A program made the position numbers and the translations under genes. Below, in pieces: positions 36,506 through 49,218 of a DNA stretch of 64,000 nt (the stretch's first letter is position 1; every line of letters starts with the position of its first letter). Below the pieces are notes generated by a model, which ran no database searches, was not told the DNA's origin, and was given only the letters and a program-made list of their open reading frames with translations. Location: contig JAHNUO010000001.1 of the NCBI GenBank assembly GCA_019787685.1, positions 2,046,001-2,110,000 on the forward strand, written 5' to 3'. Source of the stretch: Chiua virens. Its lineage: Eukaryota > Basidiomycota > Agaricomycetes > Boletales > Boletaceae.

Positions 36506-39002
36506 CTACGACCGGACTTTACCCTTACCCTTTCCATATCTCCCTGCATCACTGGGTGACGACAGTCCGCCAGTTGCATGCTGGGGTAGTGGTTCCCATA
36601 TCCGGATTGTGAAATCATCCGAACAAGATGCAAACATTCGTTCGTTCCGTGGGTTCCATGCAACCGAATTGACGCTTCCTGCCCCGTGACCTGGGAGGAC
36701 TTCAAGTAGTACACCGGTATCCCGGTGCCAGATATAAACATTACGGTCTGGGAATAACTGGATGAGGAAAAGACCGGGAAAACAGAACGAGAACCAATAC
36801 CAACCTTCGCTTCCACTAACTACAAAGTTACCATCTACACCTCCAAAACAACTCCGAATGACGTGATGACCTTGATGTTGGCCAGTGAATTTACGTGCGA
36901 GCCGGCCCTCGTGCAAGTCCCATAGATGTACTTCCTACAATACAAATTCATCAGTAGCCTAATAACGGGGCCAAGCGTCGACGTTTCTTACATCTGGTGC
37001 ATGATTGATTAGCGCGAATTGGGAATCGTCAGAGATCTTCACGCTTGTAAGTTCACCGTCCGTTGGAAGTAACCTGTATTCACTTCTAGGTCAGTTGAAA
37101 ACAAAAAGGGCACAATTGCTCACAGCTCGATAGCCTTGCTCTCTAGGTCATACACAATCATTCGGTTCTCCGACTGCCGGCCCACAGTAACTGCAGCGCC
37201 ATTTCCATTGCTTGCCAGAGGTGGTGATGGTTCTCGACTGGCACCTCGGCTGGTATCCGCCGTTGTAGGCGGTATTGCAACATAGTCCATCCCAACCGTA
37301 ACAAGCCGCGTCATGTCTGGCGTCACAGCCATGTCGGTAACACGAATAGGGACACCCGACCAGTTCATCCCGGAGCTTCCCCGTCATGTCCTGAGGAGCA
37401 GGTGAGACACATCGAGAATAATTCAGTGACATGCACGAACCCAAGAAAATATCTTTCGATCCAAACTTGCTGACATGAAACCCGAACCATCTGGTAACCA
37501 CACCAGCGCGGACACGGTCTCTGCATGAGAATCAAGTGTGTGCATGCACTTTCCGGTCTAGCAGGGCTTGTTATGGCCGTTCCTTACACGATAAGAATTT
37601 CATCGTTACCTTGGTATCCCAGAGCAATATCAGCTGGTCCGCGGAGGTAGCCAGAATTGAGTCGTCAAGGGACCACGCCAACGCACCAACAGGGAAAGGG
37701 TGCTCCCGGAGAGTAAACTCCACCACACATTCACGAGATGTAGGTTCAGCATCCGACTGCGGAATAGCGTAAGCCTTGTTCATCGTGGGATAACGAAAGA
37801 CTTGCCCCGATTTGCCAAATTATGGCCGTCTTGTCTTTGCTTGCGCTAGCCAGGCGTAAGCCATCATGACTCCAGGCCACATTCCACACCTCGTCTGTGT
37901 GAACATCGAGGACGGTGGTTGTCACGCATGGGAAATCCTCTCTGTCACAGTGGTGGTCAGAGAACAACGAGAAAGAAGCAGCATTCATGGGTGCATTGTG
38001 ATATAGGCAATGTTCTCTTTGATAATATCTCGATTGTGTCAACAGAGCCGCAAGCCGACGGGAAGGAATCATTGTCGTAGAGGGTATAAAATCTGGTGCA
38101 GATATTCCTTCGAATCACAAGGAATACGAGTCACAAAAACAAAAACTTACGTTGCAATTCGGAGAGTAAGGTTCTTCGAGATGTTCCGGATGCCCCATCC
38201 CACGATGCACGCCGCCGTAAGTCCTCAGGGTCCGAGCACATTATCAGACTGTCAAAGGTATCATAAGGCGAGCGATGTCTGGGCATCTTTTGATCCATAC
38301 CTTGATAACGCGTGCAATTGCTCTGGATTTGTGCTTAAAGGAGCTAATTCATTCCGTAGCACCTGCAGCGCAGCTGTCGTTTTTCGGGCTTCCAAGAGCT
38401 CGAGGTATTTCTGTCTCCCGATGAGAAAGTGGGCCTCCTGAGAACATATGTGTCAGAGCTATCAAGTTCTATAATGAACGCGTGTCGATCGCACCCATAT
38501 CGCCTCCTCATCAGCGGCAGTAAGATGCGAGAGCAATGATTCCGCATTGGCCCAGTCTGCATTCAGAATATACCGACGGAATTGGGTTACTTCAGGTGCC
38601 TCAAGGGAGTAACCGGACTCGGCTTCAAGGGTTGCAGCAGATTCACTAAAACAGGTTCAACACAGCACTCGAGGGATAAGGAGACCAAGGGGATCGAAAG
38701 GTGACTTACATGTAGCCTACGTCTCGCAGGCTTTGTATAACCAATCTGACAAATTCTTCCCTGTCCACATAAGGGTCGTCATACAACGTGGTGCCTGGTA
38801 GGGACACGCGTGCTACTGAGGAAGTGTGCTTGGAAACGCCGTTGCTCATGGGTGGGGATCCATTGGCCTTGCATCCATTGATGCTAGTGACGCCATTGGA
38901 GCGAGTAGATTTGTCCAACGTGATAGAGGACGGACCGGCCTCCGAGATGGGAGCGATGGATGAGGATGGAGCTGATGCTTTGTCTGAGCGTGGAATGTAC
39001 AT
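36506..39002 (-). CDS. GID7: Gid7/WDR26-like WD40 protein (GID/CTLH E3 ligase)
   Basis: The protein has a LisH-like start ([16 protein letters not shown] then [12 protein letters not shown]), a CTLH region, and WD40 repeats including [56 protein letters not shown] and [17 protein letters not shown]. That order is Gid7/WDR26, a scaffold subunit of the GID/CTLH ubiquitin ligase that degrades gluconeogenic enzymes in yeast. The first ATG in frame is at 39002, but the same frame, with one GT-AG intron, stays open upstream to about 39530 with Ser/Thr-rich codons, so the real start is probably further 5'. A +1 break at 37357-37372 (removing one C gives [18 protein letters not shown]). Confidence 0.85.
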
Positions 39003-39608
39003 CTTATCTGGGGGAGAACCCTGAGTGAGAGGAATGCGGTCGATAGGAGAGGAAAAAGCGGGGCCGGAGGCGCTGGTGCTTTGGCTGAGGATTCGCTGTC
39101 TCTTGTATGCCCTCGCTGAATCTGTGAACGGTGGGAGTGCAGGCCCGGTCGTGAAAGAAAGAATTCAGCGAGTGTGTGTGAGATCGCGGAGCAAAATAAA
39201 GCTCACCAGTCGGATGAGCAGGGGGTGCGTCACCCTCAGAGTCCTCTACGAGAGCGCGAGGACGTGTGGAAGGGACTAAGGAAGTGGATGCCTGTGTTTG
39301 AAGAAGGGGGTACCTATGCGTGGATGAAGTCGCAGTAGTTTGGGATGGTTCTGTGGGGGATTCCAGCCTTGTAGCAGGATCCTGGCGTGTAGGACGAGCG
39401 TCCTGGGCAGAGTCCAGTCGGGTGATTGGATCAATGGTGACTAGCTGAATGTTGGGATGTGTGGATTGACATGCAGCACCTCTAGCGTTGCTACGGGTGT
39501 ATCTGGACTTGCTACTGGAGAGTGAAAGTCAGTGAAAGAGAAGGAATGACAATGGCCTTGGTCTCGCTGCTGACGGACTCAGGCTGTGAGGGCCTGCTAA
39601 CCAATTAA

Positions 39609-39636
39609 AAATGGAAGGCGACCCCTCCTTCCATTT
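39609..39636. repeat. Perfect 10-bp inverted repeat (hairpin)
   Basis: AAATGGAAGG (39609-39618) and its exact reverse complement CCTTCCATTT (39627-39636) are separated by an 8-nt loop. It lies in the region upstream of the Gid7-like gene, between two open stretches. It could fold in a leader RNA or be a terminator or protein site; I see no further support. Confidence 0.5.
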
Positions 39637-39639
39637 CAC

Positions 39640-40285
39640 CACTGGGGGGGTTACTTACGACGCCAATTTCTTTTGTTTCCTCCAGCTGGAACGGTATGTA
39701 TGCACTTACACACTAACTACACGTTTATACACCGTGCATCATAGCTAGCCATCATTTTCTTTTAACCGGCCTAAACACGTGGTGTACAGCCAGTACACAT
39801 CTGGTCTCTGGATCGATCAAGGGCCAACTAGCATAGAATGTCGATATAGTAACACATTGTGACCGATTATACTAAGTGAAAATTCAAGGTAGAAGAAGAG
39901 TACCACTTCCATAACCGCGCTAAAACAAACTATCCTTCATGAAGATGCCCAATGCAAAGAGTTGTAAGGTTTTGTGTGACAGCGATAGATAACAAATGCT
40001 TTGTAAACGGCAAAGTCGCCAATGATGGTATGGGTTCCGTAAGTTTTCTTGAGTTAATACTTGGGTTCTGAGATATAGATATAGTACGCAGAATGGAATA
40101 GAAGGCGACTAGCGAATAATGCTGGAGTTTTTGATGGGATGCTATAATTGCTGTGAAAGAGAAAAAATGAGGTCATAGGCGCAGCCTGCGATTCGTTTTG
40201 TTTCCGAAGGCGTGGGCAATTTTGAGCGCGATTGCGGGGATAAAATGGAACCGACGGGGAAGTCCACGTAGCAGTCATTGCAATA
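39640..40285. other. Intergenic region, no gene seen
   Basis: This AT-richer stretch separates the 5' side of the Gid7-like gene from the 3' end of the Ecl1-like gene. I find no conserved coding frame, repeat family or RNA gene here. Promoter elements and the unseen first exon of the Gid7-like gene are the likely contents. Confidence 0.4.
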
Positions 40286-41533
40286 CTACCAACGACCAGC
40301 AGTACGTTCACGTTCCCTCAGACCACTGCGCCCATTTCCATAGCCAGGAGCATCTCGGGACGAACCCCGTCCTTCGAGTTCGTGTGTGCGGTAACGTCCA
40401 CGTCTTTCATTATGAGCGGCGGGAGCGATCAAGGCAGGATCTTCGAATTCCTGCATGCTAAGGACCATCTTTGGAAGGGGTGAACTATTACGTCGAGCAG
40501 TGGGACGTCCCCTAGCCAGGGGAGCACAGGACCAGTCAAACACTTGTTCTACACTGCCTCGACTATCGTGACGTCCGCGGGATGGTGCCATCGTACCCTG
40601 GCGAGTACGTGAACGTGAACGTGAACGAGAGTCGGCATATTGCGGTGGTTCTGGATCACGGCGTCGACCGCGCGGTGTTGATTCCAATGTGGAGCGCAAG
40701 CCGGAGGCAGATAGCAAAGAAGCCAATTTTGGAGTCGGAGGGGATGGCCGCGGGTTATGGCTAATGGTATTGCCCGAAGAGGGAGTGACCTGCGATCGTT
40801 GGGGAGAGTTCATCTGGAGAAGCGAAAAGTACGCTGGCAGACTCGCACGGTTACGGCTCTTGGTTTTGGACGTGATAGTAGACGTGGTCATGTCTAGCTC
40901 TCGGGCCAGGACAGGTAATTCATGACGGGAGGGATGAGAGGCTTCGTGAACGAGATCGAGCTCATCTTCTGGGGGAGAGGGAACCTGGCCTAAAGAGGAA
41001 GTAGAGGATGTACGGCGGTGCAAGAGGGGAATCATAGAATGGTGGTTGGTCGCAGAAGGACGCCGAGTATACATCAAGCCTGATGATTTTGCAGAATAAT
41101 GGGAGGAAACGGAACGGATGCAAGGGTCAATACTGCCCTCGACGCTGTCGACTTCACAGCCAGAATCGTCGTCGATCCCAACGACAGGTTCGTCGTCCTC
41201 AGCGTCGGTGAAGAGGGACCAAGAGACGGAGGAGGAGGAGGAGGAGGTTGAATATCTGTCGCGTTTGCGGAAGCTGCTGAGCGCACTACCCAGGGCGGAA
41301 GGCATGAGTGGAGGTACTTCGCCTCCATGAGTATGGTCGATGTGGGGAGAGGAAAGGGCGCTGCTGGCGGATGAAATTGAAGGTGAATTGTGGACATCAA
41401 GTGCCTCGCACTCGTCGCTGCAGTAGGCGCGACTATTTCACACTGGTGAGGAAGGACCGGGGACCCGAGATGTGACTACGCACCTGTCGTCGGGGAGCTG
41501 TCTCGAGCAAGTGAGACAGATCTCCTCGAACAT
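40286..41533 (-). CDS. Ecl1-like zinc-binding protein
   Basis: Exon 1 starts at 41533 and encodes MFEEICLTCSRQLPDD. After an intron at 41433-41483 the frame continues SRAYCSDECEALD. The CX2C...CX3C arrangement at the extreme N-terminus, followed by a long disordered Ser/Arg/Pro-rich tail, is the pattern of the Ecl1/2/3 zinc-binding family, linked to life span and starvation response in fission yeast. The tail has a poly-Ser run (a GGA-type triplet run on the + strand near 41230) and an SRSRSRSRT run coded by a small tandem repeat near 40605-40626. No other domain is seen. The family call rests on the short N-terminal motif. Confidence 0.68.
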
Positions 41534-42487
41534 GGGGATAAAGGGAAAGAGGAGACAGTGCTAGCAAGGGAGGGAGAGATGTCGTTGCAGACGACAAAGA
41601 GGTAGGGACGGGAGGCAGGACTGGGACTGGAGCTTAAATATGGAGACCGGCACAGGAGGAATGGAAATTTCGCAAATTGGAGTAAATTGGAAGAGGAAAT
41701 GACTCAATGGGGACAGGTGAGATCCATGTCACACACATGTGACAAGAAAATTAAAATTAAATATTACAATCTAGAGTAGTACTAGTGCGAACGTGCACTT
41801 GGAAGTGTCTCATGAATACGGTATTCCCGCTCTCTTGCACGTTTGAGCATATTTCATTTCCAGCTCTCCCGTTACGTGGTGCAACGAGGGTCAGTCCACC
41901 TTGTCGCTCTCAAATGGCGAAAATGTGGCGACTAGGCCCATCACGCCATCAATCTGACTCAAAGAGTTAGAATCGCGCAAATAATGCCATGTCTAGCCAT
42001 CCCTTGCAAACCATCCTAAATATTACTCATCCGTCACGGCCGATTTGCCTCCAATTTCTTTTTACAATCGCTCCACACGACGGGGTTGGGAGTTTGTACC
42101 ATGCCTTCCCACACGTAAAAGGGTGGCATCTCGCAGGATTGTTTGATATCTCCGGGTTGGCCGAGTTTAACGTTTCTCGCGTGGATCAAGACATTGTTGC
42201 CAATGTTGGTCATCCGATCTGGTCGACTTTCCATAACGTTCTATCTTCTGCCGCGGCGTTTTCTCGTCCGACATAGCCATCCTTTCGGCCGTCAGTCAAG
42301 CCGTGCTGTGTGAAACCGTGCCTTGACGATACTGTGCATTGCTTTCTGATGTTCCTAGTATTACCAGGGACACCTATCCCTCAGGGCACCGTAGATCAAC
42401 CCACGAACCCACATCATCATCAACCGTGTAAATCAACTACAAGCGTCAACGTGCATACCCGACAGGGATGCGTCATGTGCCCAGAAA
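41534..42487. other. Intergenic region, no gene supported
   Basis: About 950 bp between the start of the Ecl1-like gene and the stop of VPS54. Short open frames exist (for example 41989-42276 on +), but they have no recognisable motif, no splice support and ordinary codon content. It probably holds the Ecl1-like promoter and the VPS54 3' UTR. Confidence 0.45.
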
Positions 42488-45400
42488 CTAGCTTGGCAAT
42501 GCAGCAACCCGGATGTTGTCATCACTACCAGAAACCTCTCCAGCCACACCCACTGATGATGACGCCGACGAGATTGGATCAAGGCTTTCGAGCACATCCT
42601 CCCCGCTCTGCAATATGTTTCCTCGCATGGTTGTGGGTGCTTCTGCGCTCGTGGGAACTGCGCTCAAGCTGCGAGAACTACGAGGTGGTGGCATGACCTG
42701 TTTGGAATCTCCCACAGACTCGTCCGCAGCCGCTCCATTCGAAGACGGTATCTGTGGAGGAATTACTCCCGACGATGAAGGGGGTTGCGTAACAGATGGT
42801 AATGGTTTGTCCGGCTTGGTGCTATCTCTTCTCGATAGGAGCCCCCTGAGTCGCTCGTTGGGCCCTCCAGTCGTACGCAAGTTGCCAAGTGTGGACTTGC
42901 GAGGTATCGATTTTTCAGCCACGAGGGTTTCAACCATGTTGGTTGGCGCAGAAACGTTCTTTAGCACCGACAGCTTCTGGTGTAGGAATTGCGCGTCTGC
43001 TAGCATCCTTTGAAATGGTCAAATATAGTACTTAGATACTTGTGACACGTGTCACATGCCTGTCTTTCGCCTCCTGGGTCTGTAATTCGATCTGGTTGTA
43101 TTCTTCTGAGAGGCGGTGATTGATGGCAGCAAATACTTGTGACATCACGTACTGCAAGACACATTGTCAATAAAATAATAACACGTCGAACAAGGAACGA
43201 ACCTCCACAATCGGTGCGGACAAGTATCGCGAAAGGACCTTGTGCAGCGTGACCGTCTCTTTAACCAAAAGCTCCATGTAATCGTTGACACCATCATCCC
43301 GTCTCGGTATTTCCCAATTGACCGCCTACCAATAAGCGATCATCAATTCGATAACTTGTAGTTGCAGGATGGTGACGTATGACTGACCTGCAATGACTTG
43401 ACATGGGCACCAATCCTGTCACCCATAATGGCAACCAATTTAGAATGGATTTCGTTCTGGTGTTCTTGGAAATCCTTTTGACAAACAGTGAGTCTGCTGA
43501 CCGTGGCCAAACACGAACCCGGACGCACCCGCTTGAGTTTATCGAATTCCACGAGCATGACTGCCTGGTTTGGACTGAGATGGCGCCGGAATGTCTCCCG
43601 TACATACGGAATGAGCGCCACCATAATGGAAAGTGACTGGGAAGCAAGGGCTAGACCAGTCGATAAAGTTCTCACGTACCAAAAGAACAATAAGAAAGTC
43701 ACCAACCTAGGTGTTTCGCCGTAATGTTCTTGAGGCCGGCAGAGCGCATGGCACCCGCCCCAAGGACCACTTGACAGGTCCTGGAGTTGAACGCCTTGAG
43801 GAACTCGATCACGCGGCTCATTGTATCCGTGTTCAATATCGGAAGATTGACTACGAGCTTCAGGTATTCTAACAGTAACGCCAAAACAGCGCCGGTGGCC
43901 GAAACGCAAAAATAGGGTCGTTCTTCGATGTGAATATATTTGGCTGTTGCACCTGCCGAGCCGTTCGGTTTGTTAGGGATTAGCGTAGCCTTTCCGTTAG
44001 GTGAATGGGAAGATGGAGTAACGGGCGGTGGTTTGCCACCTATGACGAGGTCGGGGGAATCCCGAACGGCAGAATCAACCAACACGTCTGCGGCATGTTG
44101 GACTGCAAATGGAACATCCATCTGATTCCACTGTTCATCCTCCACAAGCTTAGCAGATTGGTTGATCCTCGATTGATGGAATGCTTGCAGGAATAGTTTG
44201 GCCTGAACAGTAATGATCACAGCCTGTTGCGATGGACTGCTAGAGGAAGGTGCAGAACCTACCTGACCAAGCATTGTGCCTCTCAGTCCCATTATCATGC
44301 GGCGACAGATAACTTCGCATTTGATGACAAAATCCCAAGATTGGTTGAAGAACGCGAAGAAGTCTGGCAGATCTAGTTGGGCGAGTTGCTCTGAACGGTG
44401 ACCGATGACTTTGGCCACTAGCTTATTCGAGAGGTCAGCCGCCGAGGAAAGAATATCTGACAGCTCTTCTTGTAGAGGTCCAAGATCCATCGATACCGTT
44501 GTAGATCTGTACCGGGTTAAATTCCAAAACTCAGGCAGGATATGCGTCCACTGACATGTGACTCTTGAGTATCTCCATCAAAACGTCGTTCTGAAGCTGG
44601 AGTCCCTCAATGCCGCTGAGAAGACTTTTGAACACACGGAAGACCATGGAGGAGAATTCAACCTGGGTCATCGAGCGCAAGACGTTAGAAAGACCGCTAA
44701 AATCATATGAGACGGAAAAATCTCTTGCAGAGAGCAAACATTTGTTACAAACCTCGTTTGAGCTTTGGAGCTCTTTTCATCTTCGTCTGAATCAAATGAT
44801 GGCAGATACTGAAGATCGAATGTAAATTTTGGATCTTTACGATAAAGAAAGATGTTGCACCTACGCGTTTCATGATCCCTTTCACTTCGGACATGACGAC
44901 TTGTCGCCAAGAGATTATCGCGTCCCGAATACCATTCGTGCGCAGAAGCCCTTGAAGCGAGGGTTGCAGACGGTCTTTCAAGGTGAAACTTGGGTTTGTG
45001 ACGGAATTTGAAACGTCGGAATCCGTGCTCACGCAATCGAGCAAGTCAATCTTGAGGGTCGTGATTAAATCTGTCGTCAGCGACAATGCTATCTCGGTTT
45101 TCATGGCCTGTAAATGTGATGGAAAAGGAAGGAAGGCGGTGAGCGATGAGAGGGGTACCGACAGAGGGGCGCTCTCAGTCTGAAGGTGTGGTGACTCTGG
45201 GGTGGGAGGAAGTGGGGGAGGCACATCGTCCGGTCGACGTTTATGCCGTGTCCTGATGGGTGTGGAAGGAGAAGCACCATTTGACTGCGGATGGAAGAGA
45301 GAATCAATGGTGTCGATGACGGAGAGTGCCTCGCCCCACTGGCCAGCAGTGACTAGGCCTCGGGCGACGGATGACATTTCAACGACGGCAGTGAGTTCAC

Positions 45401-46321
45401 GGGCGGCAACACTGACGGCGGCAATGTTGGAACATCTGGATTCTTTGCGGACGATATGCAATCCACGGATTGCGGTATTGTTGTCGAGGTCACTTAACAG
45501 AGTGCGTAATTTGGTTATGCGATCTAGACACTGCTCAGATTCTGTTTGCAGATCTTGCAAATTTGCGAGGGCAGCAAAGAAGGAGGTTGAGCGAAGAGAT
45601 ATTTCGCGCACAAGATGTTGTTCGATGGTATCCGCATGGTGAGAGAGTTTTTCTAGAGAGGGAGGGAGTAAGAGAGGGAGGAAGGATCGGAGGTGTCTTG
45701 ATCGTCATGGTCGCGCTCTGTGACTGCGTCGAACGTACGGGAATCCGAAAGATCAAAGCCGGGACGAAAAAAGACGGAAGGAACTGTGTCAAGAGGAGTG
45801 ATGAGTTTAGTTAGGCGAGGGGTTGAAGGGGGTGCGGTTGGGTCGGACTGAGGGGACGATGTGCCCTGGATGAAGCGGTACCATTCCGGTGCAATAGCAC
45901 GGAGGTATGAATCGAAATCCTTGCGCTTTACACGGGGAAGCTCCGCGGACGGGACTGGGGGTAGGGATGAATGTGCCTTTGGTGGAGCGTGACGCCTGTG
46001 AGGATTGTTGAGCACGTTTGAGACAGCTGTGAAGGGTGAGCAGGGCGAGAAAGAGAGTGCATACGACATACCATTGAATCCCTGAGTTGTTGAGGACCAG
46101 TGGGTAGGGAGGGGAGAAGTGGTGTTGACGAGATGGAGACGTGGAAGCACAGCGAAAGCGTCCTGAGCACGACCGTCCGTGGTGGTCTCTGAGACGCTCG
46201 CTGGGCCCTTCTTTCCTGCTGGATCCCATGTGAACCTGAACGGGCGTGTCGTTGTGTGGGGCACGTCTGGTACAAGTGAGCCGGACTCTGAGTCTGAGTG
46301 TACCGACATGGTTATGACCAA
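42488..46321 (-). CDS. VPS54: GARP complex subunit Vps54
   Basis: Vps54 is a tethering subunit of the GARP complex, acting on endosome-to-Golgi retrograde carriers. Seen in order: N-terminal DFDSYLRAIAPEWYRFIQG, IEQHLVREISLRSTSFFAAL, a Pro-rich linker, KGIMKR-YLPSFDSDEDE, the helical middle QVEFSSMVFRVFKSLLSGI, then the Vps54-specific C-terminal domain: SEQLAQLDLPDFFAFFNQSW, AKLFLQAFHQSRINQ, FNSRTCQVVLGAGAMRSAGL. A disordered tail follows. An apparent frame jump near 45.7 kb is explained by an 86-nt intron (45653-45738, GTACGT...CTCTAG). A second ATG at 46309 is equally likely as start. No frame break remains. Confidence 0.88.
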
Positions 46322-46350
46322 ACCTAGGTAGTACCACTGTTACCACCACC

Positions 46351-47302
46351 ATGGACCTCCCCGCTTTCTTTTCGCGTTTTCCCCTCTACACATACCCACT
46401 CGTCCATGTCCAGTCACGCATTCCCCTCGTACAGCCCACCCTCTGGATAGCACCCCCGCGCGACACCGCCGCCTTCCTCAGCACCGACGTCGAGTGTCTC
46501 AAATGGCAGGCATATCTCGCTCTGCGCGGTCTCCACCACATCGCCGTTCGCTGGGATATTTCTCCCGAAGGCGCTCTCGACGCCCGTCTTCCCAATCTCC
46601 ATCTACCAGATTCTTCGCCAGGTCTTCTTCAAGCGCGCAGCATCCCGGGCTGGGCCGACGCACGACTCGGTCAACCGACCCACCCCCTCGAGGGCTACCG
46701 GGATCAACACGCCAAGGACGAGAGCCATGCCTGGGTTTCCCTTCTCGAAGGCGTCGTTCACGCAGCTCTGGTGCGTCCACCACCGTCCGAGTCACCTTTC
46801 GTCGTCGCTCATCCCTCCTAGTCCCTCTCACGCCCCGATCCTCCTTGCTCCCTGGCTCTTTTCCAGTCCAGCTCAAAGAAAATCCGCGATATAGAGTCCG
46901 TGGTCAACCCCCCTGCGCCTCCTTCGACTGGCTTCAGCTCTCCCTTCCCTCCCTTTGGTGCCAGCATCGATCCTTCTGCCATCCACACGCGCTACACCGA
47001 AGCCATCGCCGCCCTCTCGGATTGTCTTGCCACTGACAAGTGGTTCCTCGGCTCGGAGTAGGTCCCGTCGTCTTTTCGTCATCACCTCTGACGTTTCTCC
47101 CAGAAATCCTACCGCCCTCGATGCCCTTGTCTTTGCCTACCTCCATTCCCTCCTCCACAGCAAAGAATCCACCCGTATTCAGGTCGCACGCCGCCCCAAT
47201 CTTGTCGCTTGGGAACGCTCCGTAAGAACACGCGTACAGGCTGCTTTCTGTCTTTCTGCCATTACACACTAGTACTTTGGTATATTTGGTATGCTTGGAT
47301 GA
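46351..47302 (+). CDS. Metaxin/Sam37-like mitochondrial outer-membrane protein
   Basis: The N-terminal part is of the metaxin GST-like type: short start MDLPAFFSRFPLYTYPLVHV, then ECLKWQAYLALRGLHHIAV and SHAWVSLLEGVVHAAL. Later exons give RYTEAIAALSDCLATDKWF, then the metaxin-type NPTALDALVFAYLHSLLHS. These proteins belong to the SAM complex, which inserts beta-barrels into the outer mitochondrial membrane. Introns follow HAAL (GTGCGT), LGSE (GTAGGT) and WERS (GTAAGA); the last exon is very short. No C-terminal membrane anchor is seen. The ATG is 29-41 bp from the divergent VPS54 start, so the two share a promoter. Confidence 0.78.
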
Positions 47303-47353
47303 CACAAATTCCATTAAAATGTGATCCTCTGCGCATATTTCCGTCTGATACCA

Positions 47354-48648
47354 TCATTCCAAGTGGCCGTCTATCTTGCCGTTCCCATTGACATTCAGGA
47401 GCCCGTGTCCATTCGACTTGCCCTTGGCTGACTTGCCTGCAAATCGCTTGCGAAGCGCACTAATCATTTTAGTAAACCTGCGCCGATATTCAGTGAACCG
47501 TAAATGGTGTTCATCATCCTATCACAGCACATACCAAAACCAATTAAGACCCTGGAGCATCAAGTTGCTCGTTCCATAGAGCATAATGTAAAGCAAAGGA
47601 ATCTCGGTATAAATACCATTCAGTGTAACAAAAAAGTCGTACGACTAGGCGCCATTCAGTAATTCATCACAAATGCAGAACAAGGTGCCTCACCATCTTT
47701 CCACCCCAAACTAAACGAACACAGAAAAAGGAGCTCAGCAAAGCTACGCCATTCGCTAGTTGCAGTTTGGAACCAGTCTTCCCCAGCTTGTCCAAAAACC
47801 TTAGCCATATATATTGGTACCGTCAATCAACGAAAAAGCCTTGCGTGCACGCAACACACCAATTGATGTTGAGGAAGATCGTGCTCCTGTAAACAGTTAG
47901 TATGCTAGTGTGCCACGTCTCGCAAGGGACCACCTACACTTCCCACAGGAGAAAGCGCACGGCATAATAGTGCACAAAGGGTCGCTGTAAACATAGCGTT
48001 AGATAGCATACACATGATGGAGACCATGTCTTAGACTCTTACGCTTCCAAGCACGAAAATGGCGAGGCAAGCCACGCCTGGAGGATGCGTCTGAGAAACG
48101 AGAAGTAGATATTACATCGCACAACTTGCCGTGTATCACGAATCCAATGTCGGAAAAGTGAAAGATGGACTCGAACGCGTCCCACATAAAATAGCTGACC
48201 AGATCACGCCATGAAACAGTGGCACTCATTGTATCAGAACACCTACCCCAAGGCAATAGCGAACAAGAAACTAGCATCAGGGTAGGTCCCAAAGGCGCGG
48301 TCTTCGTCCAGACTTTTGACATGGAGGCACCGGGACGCAAGCAGGGTGGCCACGAGCGCATGAACGAGCGAAACAACGTGCACGTCCCTGTAGGATAGGT
48401 TAAGACATCGGAATGACGGGTGTATGCACGCAGAGGTACCAGTTTCTACGCGTTCGCTTGTCGGCCTTGGTATATGACACTGGGAAGACGGCTCTACTGA
48501 TAGCGGGCGAGAGACTGAACTGCAAAACAGTGAAGAAGAGCCATGCAATTACGACGACGTCAGCGAACTCGGGAAGAGTGCTGAGGCCGTATTTATCAGC
48601 CAAAGGCCGGGCAGCGTCGCGAATGTGTTGTCGAAGCTCAGGGATCAT
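47354..48648 (-). CDS. TLC-domain membrane protein (TMEM56/TLCD4-like)
   Basis: The start at 48648 gives MIPELRQHIRDAARPLADKY, then several hydrophobic segments: DVVVIAWLFFTVLQF, RDVHVVSLVHALVATLLA, and LVSYFMWDAFESIFHFSDIG with the conserved TLC aspartates and histidines. Downstream are INWWLDKLGKTGSKLQLANG and VALLSSFFCVRLVWGG. The tail is Gly/Asn-rich and ends in TGA at 47356-47354. TLC proteins include ceramide synthase and lipid-sensing or transport proteins; the motif set is closer to the TMEM56 type than to Lag1, so no reaction is assigned. Several introns of about 50 nt. It ends 52 bp from the metaxin stop. Confidence 0.78.
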
Positions 48649-49218
48649 GATGGGGAGGGAGCAAGAGGAACACACGAGAGGGCACGAGCATCCGTGCAGG
48701 ATATATTACCTCATTTCACACAAATAACGGGCGAACAAACACCTACAAGGCCCGGAATGAACAATGGTTTGACGATGTCCCTTGTCAACGGTGGATGTTT
48801 CAGACATGTACATTGGCATAGATGCACGCAAGCTTGCCCGTGGACGATAAAGACAAATAAAAAGTAGAGTATGCAAAACGACGATTGCGTAACCAAGAGT
48901 GGGGCAACGCACCAAGGCGGGTGGAACACGGAAAAGATCAAAGAAGAGCAGCCAGAAAAAATGGATAGAAAATTTAGAGATGGCCTATGGGAGGGAACTG
49001 GGGTGCTGGGAGCACAGTACATGCAGCAGAGCAGAAACATCGTCCAATATTTTGGGGTTGTGGTAGATGGAGGTGTATGGTAGGGTGTTAACGAGCGTGC
49101 AAATTCGATGTATAGATGTTCGGAGATGAATGGACAGCGTGCGCCTGGGGTAAGGGAGCAGCCCCGGAATAGAGATGGAGGGGTATGGCAGAGCGGCGAG
49201 GGTATAGAAAACTACACA
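48649..49218. other. Intergenic region, no gene seen
   Basis: About 570 bp between the TLC gene start and the stop of the first G-gamma gene, both on the minus strand. No conserved frame on either strand. Likely promoter of the TLC gene and 3' UTR of the G-gamma gene. Confidence 0.45.

Noticed and set aside
41989..42276. 95-codon open frame in the gap before VPS54
   Set aside because: No motif, no splice context, no start context; looks like chance.
45653..45738. Apparent one-base loss in VPS54
   Set aside because: An 86-nt intron with donor GTACGT and a pyrimidine-rich CTCTAG acceptor restores the frame, so no lesion is needed.
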